From: Siphonodentalium dalli
Taxonomy: Eukaryota; Mollusca; Scaphopoda; Gadilida; Siphonodentaliidae
Direction: 5' to 3'
Length of the DNA: 64,000 nt
Assembly (NCBI GenBank): GCA_032622095.1
Contig: CP136061.1
Location: forward strand, 236,981,815 to 237,045,814
This document shows, in pieces, positions 34,371 to 44,700 of this stretch (its first letter is position 1; every line of letters begins with the position of its first letter). The notes beneath the pieces were generated by a model that was not told where the DNA came from, did no database searches, and worked only from the letters and a program-made list of their open reading frames with translations. The translations under genes and the position numbers were made by a program.

Positions 34371-35918
34371 CCCTTTCAGTGCCAAGTCCGATTTTTGTAT
34401 CAACAAGTGCTGAAACGGGTATCCGGATATTCGGTTGACAACCGGCTACCGTCGGCAACCGGTTAACCGCTATGTAATACACACATGCAATGCCACTGAT
34501 AAAAACTAACGTATTCAGGTCCTTAATCGGCATAGAATGATAACAGTAGCTTTTAAACACGGGTACTTTATCAATTTTGCTACAAACGTTATCACTCAGA
34601 GGGGTATACATTCGAAATTACACGTATTAAAAGTCAAAATCTGGTGCCAGATCAAAAGTCTTCCATGAAAGGCTGATTACATAGTCTGACATTGGCAGCT
34701 AAACATCAAATATGCATGACGTCATCTTTGATGTTCCGATGTCTGGTAAAACATGTGCACTGACGCCACTGGTTCATCGGCAAAGATCAATACAATCGTT
34801 TTCACTGCAGTACGGCGTGGTCATTTGACATATACTCTCCGACTGACTACTTGTAGACAATATCATGGATACCTAAGAAATGAGTAAATCAGATGTCTGG
34901 GCACATTTAAAAGAGAAATTGGCAGAATGCAAACTCTGAGAACCAACCCTATTTACATACGCTCGGTCTATACTTCTAACATTACTGAGTTTGAATAATC
35001 TCAGTGGATGGAGTTCAAATGAACTCGAATCAAAGTTGTGTTCCCGTGCAATCGGACTTATTTGCATCCTAATGATTAATTCTCAGCATTTGATTGTCTT
35101 CTAACAGAAAACACTGTTTTCAGCAGGTTTTCAGCTGTTTCTTAAATTTTCATTTGTTAACTACATAAAGTTCACAAACTTCATAATTGTGTTTATCGGT
35201 CGTCTGTCATCCTATCCATCTCAAATCGCCAAAGAACACCCAGCAGTTAGAATACCTGAGTCACATGACTTAATAATCGACCAGTACCGCAATCGCTATA
35301 ATGGCAATAAAAAAAACTGCCGATATTGGCATGTACGAACATGTATATAGGTCACACAATATTCTTCCCAAAACGAGAACGATAACAAGTCAGGTAGCAG
35401 TCGCAACTACAGTACAAACAGGTCAAGCATGACACGTCTATTTATAAACACTGCGAGTTTTAGTTAACTGTGTCATCTGCCAAGTTGTCAACACGTGGCT
35501 TTGTGACGTTCGTGTTTGGTGATTTACATTCGTTTAATACAAGCTCTGTCTGTGTAAACATTACGCGAGTTTGACATAAAGTTAATAAATCAAATTATGC
35601 TGATATATTGGTACATATTATGGTGTAAATAACAGTGTAAAGTCATAGGTTGAAAATAGCGGATAACCGGTTATGATCCGGTTACAAGTCGCGGTTAACC
35701 GGCTACAAAATTAGATCAACCGTTTCAGCACTAGTATCAACCCATATTTCCTTGATCATTTTTCAAATTTATTGATTATAATAATGTGATACATTGATGG
35801 AAAGAGCTCTTATATAGAGCTCTTTCCATCAATGTATCAAATTATTATAATCAATAAATTTGAAAAATGATCAAGGAAATATGTGTTGATACAAAAATCG
35901 GACTTGGGACTGAAAGGG
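34371..35918. mobile_element. piggyBac-type palindromic MITE containing a nested hAT-type element
   Basis: TTAA (34,367-34,370; 35,919-35,922) flanks inverted arms CCCTTTCAGTGCCAAGTCCG and complement. The arms continue as in the uninterrupted 206-bp copy at 39,215-39,420, with the same GATGGAAAGAGCTC central hairpin (35,800-35,832). The left arm is split after GTATCAAC by the element at 34,405-35,733. Confidence 0.9.
34405..35733. mobile_element. Non-autonomous hAT-type element, 8-bp duplication GTATCAAC
   Basis: Termini AAGTGCTGAAACGG and (inverted) TAGTGCTGAAACGG are flanked by identical GTATCAAC at 34,397-34,404 and 35,734-35,741. Subterminal CCGGTTAACCGC motifs repeat on both sides. An 8-bp duplication with a TAGTG terminus fits hAT. 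The MITE at 39,215-39,420 shows the uninterrupted target GTATCAACCC. No transposase frame inside. The terminus closely resembles that of 43,364-44,485. Confidence 0.88.
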
Positions 35919-35922
35919 TTAA

Positions 35923-36823
35923 TGTGATAGACAGAGTGTGTTATGTATCTGTAGGCTATCATTGCTATAACACTTGAACATCACTCCAACCATTAACCAG
36001 GCTGCTGATTTGATTCGATCATAGCTTTGATTCAAATATTTTCGAATCACCCTTCTTAGCATTCTTGTGGGTGAAAAAGAGCATGAGGTTGAAGATGCCG
36101 TGTTCTAAATTTCAACTGAAATGTTAGACCAACTCACTGTTTTTGTCTTGCTGCATTGATTTGTAACATATGCCTCCCATTAATGACATGAGAGTAATAC
36201 AGCTAGTGAATTTCTCACTCGATCACGCAAATGTAGGGAGTCATTGGAAATATTGAAACATTTTACAATTACGAATGCGAACAATATTGATTAATCAGAG
36301 ATATGTTAGTCTAGTTAGGCATTCTTGAAATTGAACTTGCATATTTACAATGTTCATGTTTGTTCAATCTTTTATAATTTGAAGATGAAAAGAATTTATT
36401 TAAACATAAACTTCCAGTGGTTCGCTAGTGGGTCTTATACATTGTAATACGCTTGTAATCACCATCCGACGTCCTTGTAATTGCATATCCCATTTTGCCC
36501 CAGTACACATAGTAATACTGCTGAATTGGTCTTTATCTCATGGTTATGTGAACTATATTCCCCAGGTTCACAAAACTGGTATTATGTAACCCAGCTTCGC
36601 TGAAACTGGTATTTTAACCACCCAGGTTTGGCTCATGTTTATCTTCAATTTGAGATTTGGTTCAACTGTAAACACTCTGTTCGTAGGGTTCTATTTGAGT
36701 TATTCCCAAATAAATTAAAGAAATTGTGATTAAATGAAAAAAAAATCAATCACTTTTCAAATCCATGGGAAACCTAATGTATGTAAGAAAACATTGTCAA
36801 ACAATATCTAACAGTTTCTGTAC
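35923..36823. other. Intron sequence, no recognised feature
   Basis: Between the MITE and exon 4. No exon or transposon terminus recognised. A 'cccagcttcgctgaaactggtatt' phrase partly repeats near 36,565-36,625. Confidence 0.35.
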
Positions 36824-36927
36824 CTGTTTTTTCTGCTCTATTGCTTCCGTTCCGCTTCCAATGTTGTTATGTTTGTCGTTGTTCACAAATTCAGCTACAT
36901 TCTCTAGATACAGAACAAGGGCTACAT
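36824..36927 (-). CDS. Polycystin-1/REJ-like protein, exon 4
   Basis: Minus-strand acceptor CTTTCTACAG precedes ATGTAGCCC, and donor GTACAG follows AAACAG. The 104 nt begin with two bases that complete the Asp codon whose first G is the last base of exon 3, and end in phase 0. The peptide is DVALVLYLENVAEFVNNDKH, then NNIGSGTEAIEQKKQ: a hydrophobic helix followed by a polar loop. Phase fit with exons 3 and 5 is exact. Confidence 0.78.
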
Positions 36928-37227
36928 CTGTAGAAAGAAGATCGATTATGTGAACTTTTTGAAAGTTGTAAACCGATTCACAACCCTTAGTGAGTGGTCT
37001 CAGCCAATGAAACTGATCGAATGATTGATGAATGGAGTTTTCAAGCATGAATCTGTATTCCACTGGGTAATGTGATTATAAATACCAAAAAAAGCAGACT
37101 TTAACCAAAAATACTACCATTTTGGTTTGACTTTCAAACTAAATTCATTCCTACAATAGAGGATGTACATTTCCCACAAACTAAAGGAAATTTCCCACAA
37201 ACTAAAGGACATTTTTTAGAAATTATT

Positions 37228-37430
37228 ATTTCAACACTTTCTATACTAAATAATCATTGATCAATAGTTCCCTTAAAATATGTTCAGATAATAAGTTCAA
37301 CAAACGAACAAATGACAATATGTTGTTTGTTGAACTTATTATCTGAACATTTCCCTTCAATGAATGTGAATCCTTCTCTACTTGTATTACTGAGTGGGAA
37401 AATCCATTTCACATGGAAAGGGTTATTAGT
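37228..37430. mobile_element. piggyBac-type MITE (TTTCTATACTAAATA family), decayed
   Basis: Left 'cactttctatactaaataatcattgatcaatagttccctt', a central inverted pair TGTTCAGATAATAAGTTCAA / TTGAACTTATTATCTGAACA, and right 'gagtgggaaaatccatttc..atggaaagggtta'. The left TTAACC has mutated. Confidence 0.65.
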
Positions 37431-37796
37431 CATGTGGAACATGCTGTGGTGTTGGAATGGGAATAGATATCAATCTTGCTGAAAATACTTATTTTGCATT
37501 CAAATTGACAAAACATAACATCTTTCCTACATACATGTATGCATTTTAAGCAGTGACTCTTGTTGGTGAATCAGCAGCATTTGTGTATAGGTGATTAATT
37601 TGTCTACAATTATGGAGTATATATTTACAATTGTGTGTAATTCAGTGTTTTCTGAAATGGTACAATTGGTGGGCTTGGAAATTTTGGCAATAATAGATAA
37701 AGGCTAGTTAATACTACACTGATTCAATTGGTAAAATGTCAGGGTATATTAGCTTATCTGTTTTATTCACTGAAATAAACACACAATATATCATTT

Positions 37797-38047
37797 GCTC
37801 TTTCTGTACTAAGTACTTATAGATGAGTAGTTATCCCTTAGGAAAAGTTCAGATAAAAATTCAACAAAAAGGTCGTTTGTTGAACTTATTATCTGAACAT
37901 TTCCCTCTAATAACTAGAATGCTTCTGAACTTGTATTATGTGTTGTCAGCTTATTTTCCCTGAACACCCCTCCAGATTAATAATAGAACCTTCCCATGTA
38001 TAATTTTATAACTGAGTGGGAGAATCAATTGAGTATAGAGAGGGTTA
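37797..38047. mobile_element. piggyBac-type MITE, same family, decayed
   Basis: 'ctctttctgtactaagtacttatagatgagtagttatccctt', the TTCAGATAAAAATTCAACA / TGTTGAACTTATTATCTGAA pair, and a right end 'agtatagagagggttaa'. It lies 370 bp from the copy at 37,228 in the same orientation. Confidence 0.65.
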
Positions 38048-38090
38048 AATCACTGCACATTTTACGGCCACCACACGATGTAGCCTTACC

Positions 38091-39099
38091 CAGGGTTTCC
38101 GCTACTACGGCAGGCCGGCCGTCCAGCGGCCTCATTCCCCTTCCCAACCTTGACTTAATATTGGCCACAAAATAGTCACAAACCTACATGTAGCTCAGCC
38201 CCCTTTTTACACAAGGTGAGCGATCACCGACACTGACGATTAACAGATTGCAAGTAATCCTGTCTGAATAAGACATTATCAGTAACGCGGATCACGTCAG
38301 CACCATCATGTGTAACGCTTTGTCGGCGAATGTTTAGTATTAATCAGCCTCTCCCATTTTAATTTACCGTAGGTTTCTGTCTATAAGTCCCAACTTTCTG
38401 ACCCACTATTTCCCTCAAAATGCGCGTTATATATTGGTAAGTCATTGGGGCTGACTTCTGAGCTGCAACCATGAACACAGGTGAGTTCTGACAGTTACTG
38501 CGACAAACAGTGCAGACATTTTACCTCAAAACAAGGTATGTGTCAAAGAAATGTTTAATTCAAAATAAAACAATATAAAATATTAATAGTTATTATCAAT
38601 GTATTTATTCCCTGTCCAATTAATACAAATTTATCCATTATACGAATCCAGCATGAGGTCATCTCCGTCTGAGGAAATTTTGATTTTCACCAAATTGTTT
38701 TGATTCAGTGGTACTGTGAATACAAAGAAAGCATGCAGAGCACATGACATGAGCTCTGCTCATGACGCCGTAACACTGGTTACTGCTAGAGTACCCTTGA
38801 CACTGTGTCTTTAGTTCCTTTGATGTCGGCTTTTAATATTGCTACTGTTATAAAAGTAAATCTATCTACTGTATGTTGTGGTGCTTACATGCTTTTAGTT
38901 CATTAACTTGAGATCAAAGAAAGACGATCTGGTTTAATTTGGTTTCTATACCAAGCTTCAATGTTCATGCTTGTAAACAGTTGTCTTGCAAGGAAATTGC
39001 TACTTTTCAGTGATAAACATCAAAATTTTCTCCCGATAGGGCGCCGGGTATGTGCTTCCCAAATACGGCCACATTCCCCCAACCCCTAGCAGAAACCCT
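38091..39099. mobile_element. hAT-like non-autonomous element abutting exon 3 donor
   Basis: Inverted ends CAGGGTTTCCGCTA and (right, inverted) AGGGTTTCTGCTA, each followed inward by a GGCC-rich stretch (CGGCCGTCC..GGCC; GGCCGTATT). Identical GCCTTACC octamers flank it (38,083-38,090 and 39,100-39,107). The right octamer is the last base of exon 3 plus the first seven intron bases, so insertion duplicated the splice donor. No ORF of note inside. Confidence 0.8.
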
Positions 39100-39106
39100 G
39101 CCTTAC

Positions 39107-39191
39107 CGTCGGCTATTTTTTCCTCGGACTCCATTGTTTCTAGTAGTTTATCTGTAACAGCCGTTCCTGTGATATTAAGTTCAGCAAGCAT
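39107..39191 (-). CDS. Polycystin-1/REJ-like protein, exon 3
   Basis: Minus-strand acceptor TTTCCTAAG precedes ATGCTTGCTG, and donor GTAAGG follows GCCGACG. The 85 nt start in phase 0 and leave one base, exactly what exon 4 needs. The peptide is MLAELNITGTAVTDKLLETM then ESEEKIAD, with sequon NIT. The Met is an internal residue, not a start. The exon is bracketed by transposons: an hAT-like element from intron position +8, and a TTAA-flanked MITE whose TTAA lies 19 nt upstream of the acceptor end. Confidence 0.78.
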
Positions 39192-39214
39192 CTTAGGAAA
39201 TAAGCAGAATTTAA

Positions 39215-39420
39215 CCCTTTCAGTACCAAATCCGATTTTTGTATCAACCCATATTTCCTTGATCATTTTTCAAATTTATTGATATAATAATGTGATTCAT
39301 TGATGGAAAGAGCTCTAAGAGCTCTTTCCATCAATGTATCACATTATTATAATCAATAAATTTGAAAAATGATCAAGGAAATATGGGTTGATACAAAAAT
39401 CGGACTTGGCACTGAAAGGG
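39215..39420. mobile_element. Complete 206-bp piggyBac-type palindromic MITE
   Basis: TTAA at 39,211-39,214 and 39,421-39,424. Arms CCCTTTCAGTACCAAATCCG and complement run through 'gatttttgtatcaacccatatttccttgatc' to the central AGAGCTCTAAGAGCTCT. One arm has lost a T or TA (GATATAAT against GATTATAAT). It serves as the empty-site comparator for the hAT insertion at 34,405. Confidence 0.92.
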
Positions 39421-39881
39421 TTAAAGAAATAAAATGCAGTAAACCAAAAAAATGAGACACCTTTGTTGCTCTATAATATGTGGCTTTAAATAGTGTTCTG
39501 AAGATTTCAAACATTTGCAGCATCTATTATGTGTATCTATTATGTGTAAACAAGATATATCTGGCAAGTTTGACACTAAACCCAAAACATGTAACCTACC
39601 AACCACTCACTAGTTTTTCAAAATAGCATTGCTTTTATGTTCCAGCAACAGCAGAACCAACAACATATTGCATCAATATCTGAGGAGCAAAAGGCAATTG
39701 TCTTGAAACAAGGTCATGTACAAAAAAAATCACTCAATAAATTTCTTGATATCTCAAATTTCATACATCGTTCAAAAAAGTGCAAATAGTAAGTAAAATT
39801 CATTTTCATCAGAACTTGATTAACCACAGAACCCGTAGCATATTTAGAATATGCATGGAAGTATGAATTAGCGATACTCAC

Positions 39882-39938
39882 TATGTAAGGTGTAGTTGTT
39901 GCTGGAGTCGTCGTCGTTGGAAAAAAGATCTCATCAAC
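39882..39938 (-). CDS. Polycystin-1/REJ-like protein, exon 2 (Thr/Pro linker)
   Basis: Minus-strand acceptor TTTTTTCAG precedes GTTGATGAG, and donor GTGAGTA follows TACATA. It is 57 nt, exactly 19 codons, phase 0 at both ends: VDEIFFPTTTTPATTTPYI. A Thr/Pro-rich stalk such as this is common between extracellular modules and could carry O-glycans. The exon is too short for homology to prove it; good splice sites and phase fit with exons 1 and 3 are the evidence. Confidence 0.65.
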
Positions 39939-41209
39939 CTGAAAAAATTCATTAAAAAACTCTCACAATTTTATCTTAGGCCAAATAAAATAGTACCTTC
40001 GTTTCCGGTAATGGAGGGCAAAAAATTAGGGTAGCGAGGGGGGTAAACCTCTTTAAAAAAAAAAAAATTTAATTCCCATAACGCACAAGGTAATAACAGC
40101 CCTCAATGAATTGTAGATACAGAAATACTATGTAATAAATTATTACTAATAATGTATATAGTCTATCTAGATATAATATTGTAAAGAACTTGCAAGGCAC
40201 TTTATTTTATATTCTTTTATTTAAGTTTTTATTTATCATATGGCCTGGCAATAACAGGAGTCATCAGACTGCTCTTTGTACAAATGTTGCATTTTGGAGT
40301 GGCTGTCTTGAATTTTTTGTCTTAGGGAAGCTTTCACAACACCACTACCTTCCCCACATTGGACAGAAAAATACTAAGTCAATACCTCAATAAAACTGAT
40401 ATAGACTTTATTCTAGTAGTTGAAATTATTAGTAGTTGAAATCATGACTATTATATATGATTGATTCTTGGTATAATTTAGTACATGTACGTGCATGTAG
40501 AATTAAGTAGTTATTCCATTATAACATGTTGCATTAAAGAATGAGTTCCCTGTATGTGAACAATATTGACCTGCTAAAAACATTCCCACTTCCCGGCACC
40601 TTCCCACAAATCATCAATGTTTCATCCAATTTTCATACTGGGGTTACATGCTTCAGTGCCTAAAATTTGACAACAGATTGTTGAGAATTTCTATGAAACA
40701 ATCAATTGTCATATATGTCCAAATTAAGCCATTTAATTTCTATTAATTAACACCCCCAAACATATCAAATTGAGTTAATAAACATATTCCATACCCATCA
40801 GTCTAAAAGACTTTGGGTTAAAGTTACCTATTTTCGAGGAATCGTGTTATCGGATGTTTGTTAGCCACTATCCCTGGTTTGGTGTGTTTTGTGAGTGCGA
40901 TTTTGCAAGTTAATTAGGCTAATGACTCATTGAATTGAAACCAGCAACTTAAACTAATAAGAAACTGGAAGAATAAAGTCAAGTTGGGAGAATGAGATTG
41001 GTAATTTTCAGACTGTAAATTGGGAACTTCGGAATTTTTTTTATTTTGCAAATAAAAAGTTTACGGGGGCCATCTGGCGAACGGGAGGGAGGGTTACCAG
41101 AAACAAGCTATTTGTTTTTATGGAGAATCCCTTCAGTAAAGAGAGGGTTAATATCAGTATGATTCACATATCGGTTAGTTGTTGGGATAAACATTTGGTA
41201 AGGCGCTAG
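39939..41209. other. Intron sequence, no recognised feature
   Basis: A-rich stretch at 40,052-40,068 next to 'gcgaggggggtaaacc'. Possible degraded MITE end 'agtaaagagagggttaa' at 41,135-41,151. No exon recognised. Confidence 0.35.
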
Positions 41210-42275
41210 CAGGGTTCGTGCTGCAAAAAAAATTTCAATTGGCAAGTCACTTTTTAAATCGGCAAGAAAGTTGTAAAATATTAGTCAATCAATACCACTC
41301 ATTTCAGAAAACTCTTACAATATAATTGTACTAGCTGTCGAATGAGCCTCTGTTATCAGAATAGATTAATTACCAAAAAATAATGCTAACCACTGTTAAC
41401 TCTGGTATAAAATTTTCCAAAACATGTTATACATCAACATTTTGTTCAACGCAATTTGGAATCGCGAGTATGTCGGTCGACTCGTCAAATATTTGCCAGG
41501 CCACCAAATATTCCAAGTGGTGAAAAATAACAGATATCAAAAATCTATTTCTGATAACTCTGAGCTTCGATGAGTGGGTTCCTCGATTAAATAAAATAAT
41601 TTTTAATCCCGAAGCCCTAAGAAATAGTAATTCAGGAGCGTTAATTCGGATTATACATCTTTAATAACATTTTTTAGAAATAAATATTACATACAATTTA
41701 GTTTTAAATAATTTTCTTTTTTCAATTCATTTTGTGTTTTTTTTAGATTTAACTCCTTGCTCAATTTAAAAAATCAATTGTTTTTTTTTTTATTTTTTAA
41801 TAAAAAAAATTCTGATTAAAATTTTGAAAAACTAACCTCCGACAGGGTACCCCTAGTAACCACACCAAAGTTGGTTGAAACTGGTTCAGGTGCCTGGGAG
41901 AAAAATCCGAACAGACAGACAGATCCTACTCTTTTATACAAATGTATATAGATTAGTTGTGTGCTTAGAAAAAGATAACGCCTCTAGCAAGAAGCCATTA
42001 ATCAAAAAGCGATAAAAATCGACGGGCAGAGGGATATTATAATTACTAGTATTTATTATGGTGGGGGTGATTACATTTGTTCTGATGTTTCCCTATAATG
42101 AAACAATCCTTCTATGAATCCTATCCATATCAAAAGTCGCTCAAACAGCGATTGTCAAAATATAATACTCAATGTTGCAGAAACTGATAGCATTTGGAGA
42201 TTTCTAAAAGAATTTGACAAAAAGTATTTTGATCTTGAAAAATATTTGGCAAATGTAAATTTCGTGCTAGCCCTG
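41210..42275. mobile_element. hAT-like non-autonomous element (CAGGGTTCGTGCTG ends)
   Basis: CAGGGTTCGTGCTGC (41,210) and inverted CAGGGCTAGCACGAA (ending 42,275), with GGCAAGTCAC- and GGCAAATGTA-type sequence just inside both ends. Same terminus class as 756-1,694. Inside, 41,330-41,600 resembles the repeat at 48,890-49,640, and 41,830-41,950 carries a 'ccgaacagacagacagatcc' tail, so several older repeats are nested. No clear target duplication. Confidence 0.6.
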
Positions 42276-42737
42276 GCTATTGAAATCTAACATAATGTTT
42301 CTGACCTCTCATGGCACTGTATCTTGAAATTTAGCACCTGTCACATTATTATCATGCCTGCCAGATGAGAAATTAATGAAATGGAGTTCACATACTCATC
42401 ATATGGTTATGCATTTAATGTCACAATGATACATGAAGAAATCTCATAATGCCAACAAATTCTATTAATAACTCTCTGCAACAAACAAGATGACGTTGAG
42501 CAGGCCCGTTATGCTTCAATAAGCCTCTTTGAATTTCAACAAAGTTATTGGAATGGAGGCCAACCATGAGAATTAGCAGTCACATAAATCAATTATACCC
42601 ACCACTGCACCAAAGGGCCAATCAGAAAATTAATAGTCACAACACAAACCACACAATCATTGAATGAAGATAGGTTGTAGGCTCAATATATTTTCAATCA
42701 CTGTAAATATATATATAGGTATTATTCTAGTACTCAC
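42276..42737. other. Intron sequence, no recognised feature
   Basis: Intron between exons 1 and 2. Nothing recognised. Confidence 0.35.
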
Positions 42738-42865
42738 ATAGCTATCACAAGTGACAGACCAACTGGAGCCATATTTGTTGGTTTGATCAACACGGATGGT
42801 CGGGATGTAATTTCCAACGTCCAGTATCCTCACAACCAAATTCGAGTATCCAGAATACAAAATGT
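42738..42865 (-). CDS. Polycystin-1/REJ-like protein, exon 1 of those seen (end of REJ-type module)
   Basis: Minus-strand acceptor TTTTTGATTCAG precedes ACATTTTG, and donor GTGAGTAC follows AGCTAT. The 128 nt begin with two bases of a split codon (so an upstream exon must end in phase 1) and end in phase 0, matching exon 2. The peptide is ILYSGYSNLVVRILDVGN, then YIPTIRVDQTNKYGSSWSV, then TCDSY. The 'beta strand, then V.V.D.YGSS' layout resembles the last strands of REJ or Ig-like modules in polycystin-1/PKDREJ proteins. The upstream exon is not recognised anywhere from 42,866 to 64,000. Confidence 0.72.
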
Positions 42866-43049
42866 CTGAATCAAAAAGCAAACATTTAAATAATGAGTTT
42901 GATTCCTTCGGATCATGTGAGCGATTGTTCGGTCAGGTGATTGAAACAGTCCACGAGAGTTGGATGAAATATCTTCAAGATAAAAACAGCTGCTCTGAGT
43001 ACTGGAATCAATCTCATTATTATGAATCCAGAGCAAGCAATCAACATTT

Positions 43050-43363
43050 TAAAGATGCATTATCCAAATTAACGCTCGCAAATTACTATTTCCTTGGCCC
43101 AGTAAACAGTCGACGAGAAGCGGTCTTGGACCAAATTGCGGATGAAGATGGATAACTCTAAAATCAAGTGGCTTTTTATGTCAAATATTTTGACAAAACG
43201 GCAAAATTTCTTTGAACAAAATGTTGATAAATAACAGGTTTTGGGCAACTTTATACTACAGTTGACTGTTGTTAGCATTATTTTTGTGCAATTACTCGAT
43301 TCTGATAACTGAAGCAGAATTTCAAAAAATGTTGTTGTTGTTGTTGGAATCTGATGATATGGC
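43050..43363. repeat. Interspersed repeat, left part (split by hAT insertion)
   Basis: Matches, inverted, the repeat at 48,890-49,440: 'ggtcttggaccaaattgcggatgaagatgg', 'ataacaggttttgggcaa', 'actgttgttagcattatttttg', 'attctgataactgaagcag', 'ttgttggaatctgatgatatgg'. It continues at 44,486-44,530 after the inserted element. The plus-strand open frame across 42,862-43,155 overlaps this repeat and is not called a gene. Confidence 0.75.
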
Positions 43364-44485
43364 TAGTGTTGAAACGATTATTCGACTAATCCACGTCGAC
43401 GCGATTATTAAATTAGTCAACCCTGAAATCTGCCAGTCGATTAGTCGGAACAAACCCCTAAACATTCACAACCTAGCTATCATCATACTTGCCACAAATG
43501 CAGCAATACATCACAATAACGAACACTCATTGCTTGAAAGAGTTCAAAGAATCAAGTATTAACTTGTAACACCAGTGTTTGACGATGCTGCAATGTTTTG
43601 GAACATGCGAGGGACATGCAGAGAACTAACATTTTGTCCTTGGATGCCATGTCTGTTATATCTTTGACTTTGATAGTAGCTCTTGCAAATTTCCGTATTT
43701 GATTGATTTTCCCTTTGTATTCTGTTCATAGGAAACATGTGATCTTCGTGACATGTTTCCATCTGACTTACGTATGTAATTGAACCATTCTGACCCAGGG
43801 TCTAACTCCCTTGTCCATCCCTCCACAATAGCAATTTTCGATCCTTTTGCCATGGGTTAACACGTGTTGACAAACTAAAACGATGTACTACGTCACGAGG
43901 CAAGTAATTATACCAACCAATTGGGAAGACGTGATCTAAATAAAGTAACAATCTGCCATTGTTAAAAATACTATCTTGCAATCAACACGATAAGAGTTAG
44001 TCACTAGCGGTCATTTTATAGCCAACGCACCAATGACCTAAGAGGGTCAACTTTACATGTATAACTGAATCTGTATCTTCCGACTCGACTGATTCATCGG
44101 TAATCTGTATATGTCGATCACAGGATATTTATCGACAAAATTGGCATCGATATACAAGTACTAGCGGAATCCCAAATTGTCTCGTGACAGGCAGATTTTG
44201 ATCGAATTTTACGATACGATTCCAGCAGTGCAATCATGTTTTTTTTATGGTCTCTCTTGTTGTTAGCGTAATTTAACAACATATCCATAGCTTATCTGAA
44301 GTAATCGCGGTAAAAATATCCTTCATTTACGCACATGAGTTCTCAAAACAGCTCATAAAAATCATGTGCTGATGTTACTTACACTTTTGCACTGGAAATT
44401 GGGGGAAGGGTTCGACTAATCGATTTGTAGTCGATTACGCCTGGTGACTAATCAACTCCAAAAATCACTAATCGTTTCAACACTA
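43364..44485. mobile_element. Non-autonomous hAT-type element with octamer duplication GATATGGS
   Basis: Ends TAGTGTTGAAACGATTA and its inverted match, with repeated CGACTAATCG-type subterminal motifs. Flanks are GATATGGC (43,356-43,363) and GATATGGG (44,486-44,493). The paralogous repeat near 48,930 has a single GATATGGG at this point, so the insertion and its duplication are directly visible. The terminus is very close to that of 34,405-35,733 (TAGTGYTGAAACG). Confidence 0.9.
43772..43853 (-). CDS. First-exon-like ORF inside the hAT element
   Basis: Minus strand ATG at 43,853 reads MAKGSKIAIVEGWTRELDPG then SEWFNYIR, and runs into a near-consensus splice donor, GTAAGTCAG, at about 43,772. 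Its position inside an hAT-type element suggests a leftover of the 5' exon of the parental transposase or a captured host exon. I do not recognise the protein. No second exon was found in the element. Confidence 0.35.
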
Positions 44486-44560
44486 GATATGGGGAACCAT
44501 AAAATCGGATTGAGTACCTTTAAAGGTACAGAAATCATTAGCTTATAAACATGTTTTGCG

Positions 44561-44700
44561 GGGTTGGGTTCCCAATTCGCTCTCTGCGTCACAGTTCATT
44601 ATCTCAATGACCCGATGTCGAAGGTCACTTGGTCTGGTAGATTGAAGTGGAATGCTACCGGCGTATCTGTGTTATGTGTAATATCGGTCAGGTGTTCTGA
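44561..44700 (-). pseudogene. Duplicate fragment of the Penelope-like element 3' coding region
   Basis: 'ttttgcggggttgggttcccaattcgctctctg' to 'gttctgataggcgtgttct' repeats 46,032-46,200 (GIY-YIG coding part) with small changes and a 6-bp gap, then breaks into the minisatellite. Confidence 0.8.

Noticed and set aside
42862-43155. 97-codon plus-strand ORF beginning MSESKSKHLNNEF
   Set aside because: It overlaps the acceptor side of host exon 1 on the opposite strand and its second half lies in an interspersed repeat also present at 49.4 kb.
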